Counted from the first letter of the stretch, positions 18,402 to 28,994 are shown. The stretch: DNA of 64,000 nt from an uncultured Gammaproteobacteria bacterium (GCA_937139475.1 CAKZQF010000202.1:19271-83270); one strand, 5' to 3'. Numbers and translations: made by a program. Notes: a model not told the origin generated them from the sequence alone.

Positions 18402-19274
18402 ATGTCACAAGTACTAGACGAATTATTAGACCTATTAACACTAGAAACGATTGAGCAAGGCTTATACCGCGCAAATAGCCAAGACTTAGGATTTGGTCGA
18501 GTGTTTGGCGGTCAAGTGATTGGACAGGCATTGGCTGCGGCTAAACAAACGGTATCGACTGAATTTAGCATCAACTCATTTCATTCATATTTCCTGCGCA
18601 TGGGTGATGTTAAAAAGCCTATCGTATATGATGTTGAAACCATTCGCGACGGCCGTTCAATCGCTACACGCCGCGTCAAAGCGATTCAATATGGTCAGCC
18701 AATTTTTTATCTCACTGCCTCTTTTCATATTTTAGAACAGGGCTTTGACCATCAGAGCCCAATGCCACAAGTTGATGGCCCAGATAACCTAAAATCAGAA
18801 TTAGATATCGCCCGTGAATTTAAGCATATGATCCCAGAGTCGGTGCGTGAAAAATTTACCACCGATGGTCCAATCGAAATTCGCCCAGTGGAAGCGGTGA
18901 ACATACTTTCACCAAGTAAACTAGATCCCAAACGTCATATCTGGATGAAAGCCAATGGCAAACTTCCAGATGACACTCGCGTGCATAAATACTTGCTTGG
19001 CTACGCTTCAGACTTCTCATTTTTAACAGTCGCTGGTCAGCCCCACGCGATATCGTTTATGACGCCTAAGCTACAAATGGCCACGATAGATCATTCGATG
19101 TGGTTCCACCGTGACTTTAGATTTGATGATTGGTTGCTTTACGAAGTTGATAGCCCGTCAGCGAGCGGCGGTCGTGGTTTTGTTACCGGAAAATTCTTTA
19201 ACCGCCAGGGTAAACTTGTTGCGAGTACGGCGCAGGAAGGCGTTATGCGCTGGGCTCCTGAAAAGAAAAAGTAA
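18402..19274 (+). CDS. tesB: Acyl-CoA thioesterase II
   Basis: A 290-residue cytoplasmic double hot-dog thioesterase hydrolysing medium to long acyl-CoAs. The first hot-dog has [21 protein letters not shown] (residues 30-50) and [11 protein letters not shown]; the second has [14 protein letters not shown] containing the catalytic Asp, [16 protein letters not shown] and the C-terminal [12 protein letters not shown] with the catalytic Gln. Length equals E. coli TesB (286). AGGAATT precedes the ATG. It is monocistronic, transcribed away from the cus operon. Confidence 0.95.
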   Translation: MSQVLDELLDLLTLETIEQGLYRANSQDLGFGRVFGGQVIGQALAAAKQTVSTEFSINSFHSYFLRMGDVKKPIVYDVETIRDGRSIATRRVKAIQYGQPIFYLTASFHILEQGFDHQSPMPQVDGPDNLKSELDIAREFKHMIPESVREKFTTDGPIEIRPVEAVNILSPSKLDPKRHIWMKANGKLPDDTRVHKYLLGYASDFSFLTVAGQPHAISFMTPKLQMATIDHSMWFHRDFRFDDWLLYEVDSPSASGGRGFVTGKFFNRQGKLVASTAQEGVMRWAPEKKK

Positions 19275-19312
19275 CCAATGATAGATAGCCGCGCGACCTG
19301 AAATCTGCAGTT

Positions 19313-19735
19313 TTAGGTAGTACGGCTATAAATATCAGGATCCCAACACTCCATCATGTTAGCGGGATTTGATAACGGTTTAAAATCAAATTGCTGATAC
19401 AAACCGTGCGCATCATAAGTCGCTAACATCATTCGGCGCAAGCCTTGTAATTCTGGATGATTACTCACCTGCTCCATCATCTTTTTGCTAATACCCAAAC
19501 CGCGATGGCTTTCAAGCACAAAGACATCAGCCAAATAACCAAATGTTGCACCATCAGTAATAACCCGTGCAAAACCCACTTGCGATTCGCCATCAAAGGC
19601 AGCAAAACACAGCGAATTATCAATCGCCTTTTGCATGACCTTGCGCGGAATCCCCTTGGCCCAGTAAGAGGTCGAAATAAAATGATAAATCACTTCAAAG
19701 TCAAAGGAGTTTTTATCGGTGGATATCGTAATCAT
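19313..19735 (-). CDS. GNAT family N-acetyltransferase
   Basis: A 140-residue acetyltransferase close to the YncA/ElaA-like small GNATs. QVGFARVITDGATFGYLADVFV leads to the acetyl-CoA loop ESHRGLGISKKMMEQV (about residues 80-95), and the C-terminal YDAHGLYQQFDFKPL fits motif B. The N-terminal ISTSYWAKGIPRKVMQKAIDNS is a recurring feature of this subgroup. Substrate is unknown. It converges with tesB. Confidence 0.88.
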   Translation of the reverse strand: MITISTDKNSFDFEVIYHFISTSYWAKGIPRKVMQKAIDNSLCFAAFDGESQVGFARVITDGATFGYLADVFVLESHRGLGISKKMMEQVSNHPELQGLRRMMLATYDAHGLYQQFDFKPLSNPANMMECWDPDIYSRTT

Positions 19736-19818
19736 AGTTCAAACCGTGTCGTATTTTATCGTGAAGCTAAACGCATATTATAGATAACCCAAGCGAAGGC
19801 GGACTACCCTCGCTTGCA

Positions 19819-21936
19819 TTACTTGAGCAGTGGATGACTCAAGCGTTTTATATCAACCTGTGGATATTGGTACTGGGTAAAAATGAGCTTTTGCTCTTTT
19901 TCAATATAAGACATCGTGCCGAACCGATTAAGTGTTTTTGTCGGTAGCCTAACGATTGGGCGAATTGTTTTATCCTTAAAAGAATAGTAATCAATACGGT
20001 GATGTCCCTTTAAATTTGTTTGAAAGTAAGCACCAGTACTCGTTACTGTCCAGTTATAAAGCGCCTTAAAGCGCGTCTTATCCAAGACATTAATCGGTTT
20101 ATCGCTTTGCTTGGGATCTAATAGCCATAGGCCCCTGTTGCTCCCTTTTACATACCAAATTTTGTCATCTGTTGTTTCAATGGCAAATCGTGCCGGTGTT
20201 TTGGCCAGCATTGATGGCGCTTTGCCATCTAGCGGAATCTTATATAGTCGCGATTTATCATCTTGGGATGCAGCTGCAATAATTGACTTATTGTCGACAG
20301 ACCAAGTTGGGCGGTAAATAACATCGAATGGGGTTTTTAGCTCCCGAACACTTAAGCTATTTACGTCTAAAATATAGATTTTACTGCTTTGCTTATCGGT
20401 AAGCGTTGCAAGGAAGGCGATATACTTACCATCATGAGACCAGCGTGGCGCAACTAAGTTATTCTTTAGCTTGGTGAGTTTCTTGCGTGACGTTCCATCC
20501 GGATCCGCAGTCCAGATTTCATTAAAGCCAGATTCATTTGACACATATACAACCTGCTCCTTTATTTCACTATAGTGTGCCGAGGTATGGCTAAAACCTG
20601 ACTGAATCATTGGAAACGGTGTCGCAGTTGTCTCACCATCAAGCGGCATGTAGGCAACAAATGCAGGGATAGACCAATGATGAAACACTAAATCGTTGCT
20701 GTTAGGAATAGCCCTGGGAAAACTAAATCCATCGATATTCAGAGACTTTATCGTGCCGCTATCTATATCAATTACCGAGCCGGATCGTGTTAAGGAGTTT
20801 TTCGATGCATAAATAAGTTTCTGGCTATCATTTGACCAGGTGAGCCCCTTAATATCCCCTTCACCAAAGGTTAACTGACGTTCAGACTTGTCCGATAAAT
20901 TGACTAAATAGATATCTTCAACCAGTTCTTCCATCCGGCGGCTAACCGCAATATGTTTTCCATCAGGAGAGAAGGCAACACTTCGGTCGGTATAATTACA
21001 CGACCGATCACAGGAAAATCGAGTGGCTGTTGAATTCTGTTGATTCAGGTCTTTAAAATAGATACCAATACCACGTTCTTCGTCAGTTCCGGTATATGCC
21101 AATGTACTTTTATCACTTGATAATGATAAATAAATATTAGTTTTTGGCGGACAGTTATCAAGAATTGTTTCTTGCCCGGTATCTAAGGCCATTTGCACAA
21201 TTTGGCATTTTTCTTTAACCCAGTCTTTGCGCACAAAGAATATGCTCAGCCCACCTTCTCCCCAAATAGCCGACCCTTCAGTATCTGGCGTAAAAGTTAG
21301 TTGACGAGGGCTTAAATCAGGTTGCGACAAATCTTTAATAAACAGATCTGACGGATGGTTAATTTGACGCCATGCATAGAGTAAATAGCGCTGATCATCA
21401 GAGAGCATCGGGAATAGCTCACGTCCAGGCGCAGAAGTTAAGTTATGCAGTTCGACTCTGGTTTTAGAACTGTTTGTCTGAGCCAACCATTGCGATATGG
21501 TGACAAAGATTGTTATTAGTGCAACCAGGAGCAACGCATAAAGTTTGGTGTTGCGCGGTGTCTTTGGTGCAACTTCAACGTCATTAACTTGTTCAGAAGC
21601 TGTCGATTCAACTTCCACATAGCTTGGCTCAACGAGTAAACGATAACCAGTTTTACGAATTGTTTCGATGATTGGTTCATCACTGTCATCGAACGCTTTA
21701 CGCAAATTCCACACGGCATTGGTCAATGCCTTTTCACCAACATAACCGTTGCCATTCCAAATGGCCTCAATTAACTCCTCACGTGTCACCAAACGAGGAT
21801 ACTGAGCCGCAAGATAAGCCAAAACCTCTATGAATTTAGGCTGTAATGTACGGTTTTCATCATCCAGAAAGCTAAGACTATGCTCAAGAGGAGTCACTAG
21901 ATAATCACCTAGCTTAAAAGGGGTTTGTAAACTCAT
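19819..21936 (-). CDS. Membrane-anchored winged-helix regulator with periplasmic TolB-like propeller
   Basis: A 705-residue CadC-like one-component sensor. Residues about 1-105 are an OmpR/PhoB-type winged helix (LVTREELIEAIWNGNGYV, NAVWNLRKAFDD, IETIRKTGYRLL); one membrane helix follows (LYALLLVALITIFVTIS, about 130-147). The rest is a periplasmic beta-propeller with repeated blades such as VAFSPDGKHIAVSRR, GLTWSNDSQKLIYAS and PRWSHDGKYIAFLA. It is divergent from a TonB receptor and S9 peptidase, which it probably regulates in response to a peptide. No kinase domain is present; DNA binding and sensing share one chain. Confidence 0.9.
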   Translation of the reverse strand: MSLQTPFKLGDYLVTPLEHSLSFLDDENRTLQPKFIEVLAYLAAQYPRLVTREELIEAIWNGNGYVGEKALTNAVWNLRKAFDDSDEPIIETIRKTGYRLLVEPSYVEVESTASEQVNDVEVAPKTPRNTKLYALLLVALITIFVTISQWLAQTNSSKTRVELHNLTSAPGRELFPMLSDDQRYLLYAWRQINHPSDLFIKDLSQPDLSPRQLTFTPDTEGSAIWGEGGLSIFFVRKDWVKEKCQIVQMALDTGQETILDNCPPKTNIYLSLSSDKSTLAYTGTDEERGIGIYFKDLNQQNSTATRFSCDRSCNYTDRSVAFSPDGKHIAVSRRMEELVEDIYLVNLSDKSERQLTFGEGDIKGLTWSNDSQKLIYASKNSLTRSGSVIDIDSGTIKSLNIDGFSFPRAIPNSNDLVFHHWSIPAFVAYMPLDGETTATPFPMIQSGFSHTSAHYSEIKEQVVYVSNESGFNEIWTADPDGTSRKKLTKLKNNLVAPRWSHDGKYIAFLATLTDKQSSKIYILDVNSLSVRELKTPFDVIYRPTWSVDNKSIIAAASQDDKSRLYKIPLDGKAPSMLAKTPARFAIETTDDKIWYVKGSNRGLWLLDPKQSDKPINVLDKTRFKALYNWTVTSTGAYFQTNLKGHHRIDYYSFKDKTIRPIVRLPTKTLNRFGTMSYIEKEQKLIFTQYQYPQVDIKRLSHPLLK

Positions 21937-22347
21937 ATTTCAATCATAAATCCAATGATAGTTATGTTAATGCAATAAAAAGTGAGCAGCGCTAAATAGC
22001 ATCCTATTATAGCAAGCAAGTCATGTATATAACTAATTTAAAGCAACTATATATAAGCTATAACACCACTAAAATATGTAACAAAACAATACTTCCCCAA
22101 TGGCACAAAATGCAGCTAACCTACTGATACTAAACCAATAGAGTTTAAATAGATGTATAAAGGAGTCATAAAAGAGCGTCATAAATTGAGTTTAAAACTT
22201 GGCTGCATTACAACTAGCCTGTTCCTGTTTATTCTCTTGCCATTTTTGTTAAGGGTAAATAATTACAGGCATTAATAATAATAAAACTATCCACTTAATC
22301 TCGTGCTCGTTTGAGTGCTAAATAGAAGTGAACAAAGGAAAGATGTG
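21937..22347. other. Divergent intergenic region between sensor-regulator and TonB receptor
   Basis: About 410 bases, strongly AT-rich, separating divergent genes and so likely holding both promoters. I could not identify a clear operator palindrome. A 40-codon ORF (22153-22275) with a hydrophobic middle is present but has no good ribosome site at its ATG and is not called. Confidence 0.5.
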
Positions 22348-25300
22348 ATGAAACCAATGTTTAAAAAACATGCTGTATCTGTTGCGGTTACGCTGGCTTT
22401 CGCCGGGCCCGTATTAGCGGCAGACGCAGATGATGCAGTAGCCGTTAAAGCAACACAAAATGCTAAGGTTACCGAGAAGAAAGCAGAAGACAAAGACGTT
22501 GAGAAAATCGTCGTTACCGGCTCTCGTTTACGCCGCGACAGCTTCTCTGTTGCAACACCGTTAGTAACCATGGATAGAGACGCAATCGCTGATACTGGTC
22601 TGGGTTCGTTGTCTGAAATCCTAATTGACAATATGCCAGCAGTTTACGAAGGCTCAAGTAACAGCACAACACAATCAAGTGTTACTGCAACAGGCTTATC
22701 AACTATAAATTTACGTGGCCTAGGAACAAGCCGAACGCTAACATTAATCGATGGTCGCCGTGTGGTATCAAATAGCCATACCGGTACCTACGTTAGCCTT
22801 AACACCATGCCTGCTGGCATGGTTAAGAAAGTTGAAACAATCACAGGTGGTGCTTCCGCTGCTTATGGTTCTGATGCTATTGCGGGCGTGGTGAATATTA
22901 TCACCCAAAAAGACAAAGAAGGTTTTAGCGCCAAGGTTAGAACTGGCGAAAGCACCAATGGCGGCGGTAAAGAAAACAGCTTAGATTTAAGCTTCGGTAC
23001 GTCATTTGGCGACGATCGTGGTTATGTCTTTGCTAGTGCCAGCTATGATCGTCAACATGGATTGTTCGCTCATGACCGTGAGCGTGCACAAGTGCCAGAC
23101 GCATATACGTACGATGACGATGAAATGTGTAACGCAATGTATACCGTAGACGGGTATGCCTGTATGCGTGACATTGAGAATGGTATGGCTGGTTGGGTAA
23201 ACCTCTCCGATGGCATCGCTGGTGGCGTTTTTGGTGAAGATAAAGACAATGATACCCAATTCTGGTTTGATGAATCAGGCATTCGTGATGACTGGAAAGG
23301 CAATGAAGAAATCTATGGTGTTAATTCGACACAATGGGTAGCAATAAAAGTACCAGACGAAGCGCTGGTAGCTGCTGTTAAAGTCGATTATGAGTTAAAT
23401 GATGACATTAGCTCTTACTTTCAGGTTCAGCTTAGTAAAAACAAATCGCTAAACAAAAAATCTCCAGAAGATATTTACGAACGTGAAGGCGCTGCAGCCT
23501 TTAACAGTGACGGCGAACCGTATACTGAAAGATTAGACTACATGACATGGGATAACCCTTACATTCCTGATGAGATGAAGCCTCATGAAGAGCTATGGGA
23601 AAAGAGCGGAAGAATTTATTTTGACCGCCGTTTACATGAAGTAGGTCAGGTAACAACTGACAATACCCGTACCACGATGCGTTCATGGGCAGGCCTGCAA
23701 GGTACCCTGTTTGACGGTGATTGGGATTGGGATGTGTCAGTTGGTTACGGTACATTCAAGCAAGAACAGATTCGTTTAAATGAAATAAATGTTCCTAAAT
23801 TAAACTCAGCATTAAAAGCTGAATATGCAGAAGATGGCGTAACCATTCAATGTAAAGAGGCTGAAGCACGAGCTGATGGCTGTGTACCAGTTAACCTATT
23901 TGGTATAGGCTCTATCTCAGAAGATGCTGCAAACTATATTCGTCATAATGCCACATTTGATTCAGATTTAACCCAGTTTAATGCGTTAGGTTATATTGCA
24001 GGTGACTTATTTGAACTGCCTGCGGGTCCAGTTTCTGCCGTATTTGGTGCCGAATACCGCAGAGACACCCAATCAGTAGAAACAGACGAAGTATCAAAAA
24101 GTGGCGGTGTTTCTTTCAACATTATCCCGTCTTATTCAGGCGAAGTTGAAGTGTCGGAAGTCTTTGCTGAGTTCGCCTTCCCACTACTAAAAGATTCATT
24201 TGCTGCTAAGAATTTATCTGCAGAAGTTTCAGTACGTGCAGCCGATTACAGCATGGATCAAGTGGGTAATGTAGGCAGTTACAAAGCTGGCATGATTTGG
24301 GAGCCGATTGAAGGTTATGCGCTACGTACCAACTACTCTGTAGCACAACGAGCGCCAAACATTAAAGAGCTACTTTCGCCAATAGCTGGTGATTATGACA
24401 CGATTGCAGACATCTGTAAGGACACAACGGCGGATTCAACTAAGCCTGGCCATGATAACTGTCGAAAAGATCCAGGTATCCAAGCAACAATCGAGTCTGA
24501 TGAAGATGGAACATTTAACCTTGCTGACACCGGTTACTCACCAAGCGCTGGTAATGATCAATTATTTGAAGAAACGGGTACAACTTTCACCTTTGGTGTA
24601 ACGTTAGCGCCGACACAGCTTGAAGGGTTCCGCTTAGCTATTGATTACTTTGATATTGAAATTGAAGATGTTATCACCACGTTAAGTAACGAACAAATTC
24701 TATCAGGCTGTTATAACCCACCAGCTGGTGTTGAGTATGGTGAAAGCAATCAATACTGTAATGCAATTACCCGTGATGGGGAAGGTCGATTGACTGAAGT
24801 CGTACAGACTTACTTCAATGCTGACATGATGGCAACACGCGGTTATGACGTTGCTGCAGAGTATGCGATTGACTTAGATGACCTAGGTTCATTAAAGCTA
24901 AAAGCTCATTACACTCACCTTCTTGAAGATTCAACAACTAAAGAAGTAAACGGTGAGCTAGAAACTACCGATACGCTAGGGTACAGATCTTATTCATTCG
25001 AAGATGTAGCTTCCGCTTCAGCAACATGGCGCTTAGATGATCTACGTATTCGTTGGAGCACCAAGTTTAAAGGCAGTGTTAAAGATAGTCTCTCCCGTGA
25101 AACGTCTTACCTAGGCTACCTAGCAGATAATGCTGAAGAATGTGCAGAGGCAACCGATAAGTGTATTGCTGATCCAGAGCCTTTGGCATTCCAAGACCTT
25201 GGTTCTTATATCAAGCATAGCGTTTCTGCTTCTTACAACATCGATCTAGAAGACGATGCGTCTGTACGCGTTTACGGTGGTGTAAATAACATTTTCGATA

Positions 25301-25401
25301 ATAACGGTCCATTCATTATTAGCGGAAAAGGTAATTACACCAGTTCTTATGGCGGTGGTGTAGGTCGTTTTATCTACCTAGGTGCTGAAGTGAAGTTCTA
25401 A
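22348..25401 (+). CDS. TonB-dependent receptor, oligopeptide/large-substrate type
   Basis: From ATG 22348 (AAAGGAAAG upstream) this is 1017 residues, in the size class of alteromonad nutrient receptors. A signal peptide (SVAVTLAFAGPVLA) precedes VEKIVVTGSRLRRDSF, the plug domain (INLRGLGTSRTLTLIDGRRV, KKVETITGGASAAYGSDAIAG), and a long barrel ending RFIYLGAEVKF. With the adjacent S9 peptidase and divergent propeller sensor it forms a peptide acquisition unit; peptide as substrate is inferred from these neighbours. The longer frame from 22315 lacks the ribosome site. Confidence 0.92.
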   Translation: MKPMFKKHAVSVAVTLAFAGPVLAADADDAVAVKATQNAKVTEKKAEDKDVEKIVVTGSRLRRDSFSVATPLVTMDRDAIADTGLGSLSEILIDNMPAVYEGSSNSTTQSSVTATGLSTINLRGLGTSRTLTLIDGRRVVSNSHTGTYVSLNTMPAGMVKKVETITGGASAAYGSDAIAGVVNIITQKDKEGFSAKVRTGESTNGGGKENSLDLSFGTSFGDDRGYVFASASYDRQHGLFAHDRERAQVPDAYTYDDDEMCNAMYTVDGYACMRDIENGMAGWVNLSDGIAGGVFGEDKDNDTQFWFDESGIRDDWKGNEEIYGVNSTQWVAIKVPDEALVAAVKVDYELNDDISSYFQVQLSKNKSLNKKSPEDIYEREGAAAFNSDGEPYTERLDYMTWDNPYIPDEMKPHEELWEKSGRIYFDRRLHEVGQVTTDNTRTTMRSWAGLQGTLFDGDWDWDVSVGYGTFKQEQIRLNEINVPKLNSALKAEYAEDGVTIQCKEAEARADGCVPVNLFGIGSISEDAANYIRHNATFDSDLTQFNALGYIAGDLFELPAGPVSAVFGAEYRRDTQSVETDEVSKSGGVSFNIIPSYSGEVEVSEVFAEFAFPLLKDSFAAKNLSAEVSVRAADYSMDQVGNVGSYKAGMIWEPIEGYALRTNYSVAQRAPNIKELLSPIAGDYDTIADICKDTTADSTKPGHDNCRKDPGIQATIESDEDGTFNLADTGYSPSAGNDQLFEETGTTFTFGVTLAPTQLEGFRLAIDYFDIEIEDVITTLSNEQILSGCYNPPAGVEYGESNQYCNAITRDGEGRLTEVVQTYFNADMMATRGYDVAAEYAIDLDDLGSLKLKAHYTHLLEDSTTKEVNGELETTDTLGYRSYSFEDVASASATWRLDDLRIRWSTKFKGSVKDSLSRETSYLGYLADNAEECAEATDKCIADPEPLAFQDLGSYIKHSVSASYNIDLEDDASVRVYGGVNNIFDNNGPFIISGKGNYTSSYGGGVGRFIYLGAEVKF

Positions 25402-25463
25402 ACTGTTAGGTTGTCGCCTTCCTGCCCTCTCTCTCAGGCTGGCGACATTTAACACTCAATTTT

Positions 25464-25490
25464 AAGCCTCGAACTCTTCGGGGCTTTTTT
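25464..25490 (+). terminator. Rho-independent terminator between TonB receptor and peptidase
   Basis: AAGCCTCGAA and TTCGGGGCTT form a 10-bp stem around CTC, followed by six T. A weaker hairpin (TGTCGCC/GGCGACA, about 25413-25447) precedes it. The peptidase ATG is only 28 bases further on, so readthrough or a promoter within the hairpin region is needed for its expression. Confidence 0.75.
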
Positions 25491-25517
25491 CTACTTGTCT
25501 ACCTAAAGGACATCACT

Positions 25518-27911
25518 ATGAGATGTTTTATCCAATTAAGTATATTGGCGACACTAGTATTCATCTGCACACCTGCAAAAGCTAATCCAAAAGGTTATCA
25601 AAAACCAAGCCCGGAATTAGCCAGTTTAGTGGAACAACCCAGTAAAATGGGGATGCGCCTGTCTCCCAACAACAAACTCTTTGCGCAGCTCGTACGCAGC
25701 GATAAGATCACCTTGAATGAGCTTGCACAACCTGAGTATCAACTGGCTGGTTTAAGCCTTTCTCAGTCTTATCACGGCGCGAGTCGCTACAAGACAATAT
25801 ATAAACATATCAACCTGATAACGTTAGATGGCACGTTAAGCCACCAAGTTACTCCTTTATTTGGTGGGCAATTTGTTAGTGTGAAGTTTTCACCAAACAG
25901 TCGCTTCATTTCACTTATTGAAAAAACTACTAGCGCGTTAATTCTCGTATTACATGACACGAAAATGAAGCAAAGCTACCGCTTAACTCAACGCCCAGTT
26001 AATGGTGTGTTGGGCTTAGTTAATCAATGGGCAAGTGACAGTAGCTACGTGGTAACCAAGCTGGTCAGTAATGGACTGGAAAAGCCACAACACGGATTAT
26101 CCAGCGCTGCGCCAATTATCCACACCAGCAATAATGAAAAGTCTGCGCAGCGTACATATCAGCACTTATTAGCAACACCCGCAGATAGTGATTTGTTTGA
26201 ATACCTGGCCAGCAGTGACTTAGTGAAGATAGGCCTTAATGGCAGAGTTTCGTCGTTACAAAACGCAAAATTATTCCGCTCCGTCAGCGTTTCACCAGAT
26301 GGCCAGTATCTATTGGTCAACCAATTAACTCGTCCGTTTTCCTACCTAGTTCGCTACAAGGATTTCCCGCTGAAAACCTCTGTTATTTCTCTTGCTAATA
26401 ACAAAGAAACGACAATAACCACGTTACCGCTCGCCGAAACTAAATCAAGTGACTTTGATCGCATTAGACCTGGCTATCGACATATAGCATGGCGGAAAGA
26501 CACTCCCGCGACACTCTATCTGGTCAATGCGATTGCGAAATCCCAACGTAAACCTAAGCAAGCGTATCGTGAACAAATATCCTTGTTAGCCGCGCCATTT
26601 ACCAGTCCCCCTACCGAGCTACTAAAATTGCATCAGCGCTTTGCTGGTATCCAATGGCACGATGAGCATTTCGCTTTAATCAAAGAGAAGCGCTATAGCA
26701 AACGACTGATGTGGACTTGGCAATTTTCACCGAGCTCGCCAAGCGATAAAAAGTTATGGCATAAGAATGCTTATCGCGACCGTTACACGGCTCCTGGGAA
26801 ACCCTTAACTGTTTTGAATAAATACGGTCAGTCGGTAATTTATCGCCATAACGATGACTTACTCATGGCCCATGCAGGTGTCACGAAAGAAGGTACCCGT
26901 CCTAGCCTAACGATCGGTAAGAGCAGCGTTAACAGCGAACTGGCTTGGCAATCACAGCCTTCACGTCATGAACGCGTAGTAAAATTAATTGATCCCAAAA
27001 AGCTTACCGCTATAACTGCTCGCCAGTCAGCGACAGAGCCGTTAAATTACTTTTACAGCGATCTTAAGAATAATACCCACATTCCTCTAACTAAGGTCGA
27101 GGCTAATAGCGGCGCATATCATGGCATAAGCAAACAGTTAGTCACCTATAAACGCAATGATGGCGTGGACTTATCAGGTACTTTATATCTACCCAAGGGC
27201 TACAAAAAATCCGATGGCCCTCTGCCGGTGCTCATGTGGGCCTACCCACGAGAGTTCAAAGACAAAAGTGTTGCAGGGCAAGTGAATTATTCTGCTAATC
27301 ATTATCATGCGCTAAATTATAAAGGCCCAATGCCATTTCTAGCCAAAGGCTTTGCGGTTTTTGATAAAGTATCGATGCCTATTATTGGACAAGATAGCGT
27401 CAAGCCAAATGATAAATTTAGAGAGCAGTTGATCGCAAACGCACAGGCCGCAGTCGACACACTGGTCGCAATGGGCGTTGCAGATAAAGAGCGTATCGCT
27501 ATTGGTGGGCATTCATACGGTGCGTTTATGGTAGGTAATCTGTTAGCCCATAGCGACTTGTTTGCCGCAGGTATTGCCCGAAGCGGTGCTTATAATCGCT
27601 CATTAACCCCCTTTGGCTTTCAAAGTGAAAAACGTCACTTCTGGCAAGCTCAAGATATTTATGCCTCGATGTCACCATTTTTTCATGCTGAAAAGATCAA
27701 TGAGCCAATGTTGATGATCCACGGGGAGGCAGACCCTAATTCCGGAACTTTCCCGATGCAGTCGATTCGGCTATTTAATGCAATCAAAGGCCTTGGTGGT
27801 AAAGCACGTTTGGTACTCCTGCCCTATGAAGGACATAGTTACAAAGCGAAAGAATCACTACTTCATATGCTTGCAGAGCAAGAACAATGGCTTGAAAAAT
27901 ATTTAAAATAA
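25518..27911 (+). CDS. Secreted S9 family (prolyl oligopeptidase-type) peptidase
   Basis: A 797-residue periplasmic serine peptidase with signal peptide MRCFIQLSILATLVFICTPAKA. An N-terminal beta-propeller (for example FVSVKFSPNSRFISLIEK, FRSVSVSPDGQYLLVNQL) is followed by an alpha/beta-hydrolase domain from about residue 540. The nucleophile elbow IGGHSYGAFM supplies Ser, MLMIHGEADPNSGTFPMQS the Asp, and LPYEGHSY the His. The resemblance is to glutamyl-type S9 enzymes. It would degrade peptides imported by the upstream TonB receptor. AAAGGACATCACT precedes the ATG. Confidence 0.92.
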   Translation: MRCFIQLSILATLVFICTPAKANPKGYQKPSPELASLVEQPSKMGMRLSPNNKLFAQLVRSDKITLNELAQPEYQLAGLSLSQSYHGASRYKTIYKHINLITLDGTLSHQVTPLFGGQFVSVKFSPNSRFISLIEKTTSALILVLHDTKMKQSYRLTQRPVNGVLGLVNQWASDSSYVVTKLVSNGLEKPQHGLSSAAPIIHTSNNEKSAQRTYQHLLATPADSDLFEYLASSDLVKIGLNGRVSSLQNAKLFRSVSVSPDGQYLLVNQLTRPFSYLVRYKDFPLKTSVISLANNKETTITTLPLAETKSSDFDRIRPGYRHIAWRKDTPATLYLVNAIAKSQRKPKQAYREQISLLAAPFTSPPTELLKLHQRFAGIQWHDEHFALIKEKRYSKRLMWTWQFSPSSPSDKKLWHKNAYRDRYTAPGKPLTVLNKYGQSVIYRHNDDLLMAHAGVTKEGTRPSLTIGKSSVNSELAWQSQPSRHERVVKLIDPKKLTAITARQSATEPLNYFYSDLKNNTHIPLTKVEANSGAYHGISKQLVTYKRNDGVDLSGTLYLPKGYKKSDGPLPVLMWAYPREFKDKSVAGQVNYSANHYHALNYKGPMPFLAKGFAVFDKVSMPIIGQDSVKPNDKFREQLIANAQAAVDTLVAMGVADKERIAIGGHSYGAFMVGNLLAHSDLFAAGIARSGAYNRSLTPFGFQSEKRHFWQAQDIYASMSPFFHAEKINEPMLMIHGEADPNSGTFPMQSIRLFNAIKGLGGKARLVLLPYEGHSYKAKESLLHMLAEQEQWLEKYLK

Positions 27912-27944
27912 TAAAATAAGTGCCGCGATTAGCGGCATTTTATT
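27911..27944. terminator. Bidirectional terminator between S9 peptidase and agmatinase
   Basis: TGCCGC-GATTA-GCGGCA with an A-rich left flank and TTTTATT on the right. The T-tracts on both strands suit the two convergent genes ending at each side. Confidence 0.8.
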
Positions 27945-28902
27945 AACTACTTAAAGAGGTGCCTCCGGCCCCTCTATTGGCAGCTAAAACATAAAGATAC
28001 TCAAGTGCCAATGTTGCCCCCGCTAGTGCAGTGATCTCACTTTGATCATATGCTGGCGCGACCTCCACCACATCCATCCCGATTACATCGATACCCTGTA
28101 AACCACGAATCGTTTTAAGCGCACAATCCATGCTAATACCGCCAACAACTGGCGTTCCTGTGCCCGGTGCAAACGAAGGATCAAGCCCATCAATATCAAA
28201 ACTAACATAGGTTTTCTTATTACCCACGCGTGCTTTAATACGTTCCAAGACAGCTTTTGGCCCATGCTCCGCTACCCAAGCAGCATCTAGTACTTCAAAA
28301 GGGTGATCTTTAACGGTGTAAGCGGTACGGATACCGATTTGTATAGAGTGTTTTGTATCAACCAAGCCTTCCTCTACCGCATGATGGAAAATGGTGCCGT
28401 GATCGTATTTACTGCCACCGCTATAGGTATCAGTGTGAGCGTCAAAATGAATTAATGCGACGGGGCCATGCTTTTTAGCATAAGCGCGCAGAATCGGTAA
28501 CGTAATAAAATGATCGCCACCAAAGGTTAGTGCTTGCTTATCGGCATCCATGATAGTTTGAATATGCGCCTCAAGGTTTTCCACCAACGATTGCGGCTCA
28601 CCGTGTTTAAACGCAACATTACCTGAATCAACTAAGTTTAAGTGATCGTCAAGCGCAAAATCCCAAGGCCAGCGAGCACCTTCCCACGATAAGTTGATCG
28701 ATGCTTGGCGCACCCCCTGCGGGCCAAATCGAGCACCTGAACGCCCAGAGGTTGCCATGTCAAAAGGCACACCAGTGACAACAACATCAGCGTCACTGTT
28801 TGTTAGTGAAGTCACATTGGGGCATTGCATAAAGGTCATACCTAGCGCGCTATATAGTGGCATATCAGCATCGGCAACTGTTGTATTATTTTTCGAATTC
28901 AT
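27943..28902 (-). CDS. speB: Agmatinase/guanidino-acid hydrolase (ureohydrolase family)
   Basis: From ATG 28902 (GGAGAAACCA upstream) this is 319 residues. The binuclear-manganese motifs of the arginase superfamily are GGDHFITLP, HFDAHTDTY and SFDIDGLDPSFAPGTGTP, all complete. Agmatinase makes putrescine and urea from agmatine; guanidinobutyrase has the same motifs and cannot be excluded. A divergent LysR gene lies 93 bases away and is the likely regulator, favouring a catabolic use. The frame extends upstream to 28959 without a ribosome site. Confidence 0.85.
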   Translation of the reverse strand: MNSKNNTTVADADMPLYSALGMTFMQCPNVTSLTNSDADVVVTGVPFDMATSGRSGARFGPQGVRQASINLSWEGARWPWDFALDDHLNLVDSGNVAFKHGEPQSLVENLEAHIQTIMDADKQALTFGGDHFITLPILRAYAKKHGPVALIHFDAHTDTYSGGSKYDHGTIFHHAVEEGLVDTKHSIQIGIRTAYTVKDHPFEVLDAAWVAEHGPKAVLERIKARVGNKKTYVSFDIDGLDPSFAPGTGTPVVGGISMDCALKTIRGLQGIDVIGMDVVEVAPAYDQSEITALAGATLALEYLYVLAANRGAGGTSLSS

Positions 28903-28994
28903 TGGTTTCTCCAGCTTTTTACCTACCTTAAACCACCAAATAAAATTAGAGAAATGCATAGTTTTAATAATATAATGAATAGAATTAATACCTA

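Noticed and set aside
22153..22275. 40-codon ORF with a hydrophobic middle in the sensor/TonB-receptor intergenic region
   Set aside because: No ribosome site before the ATG, AT-rich chance hydrophobicity, and no known family.
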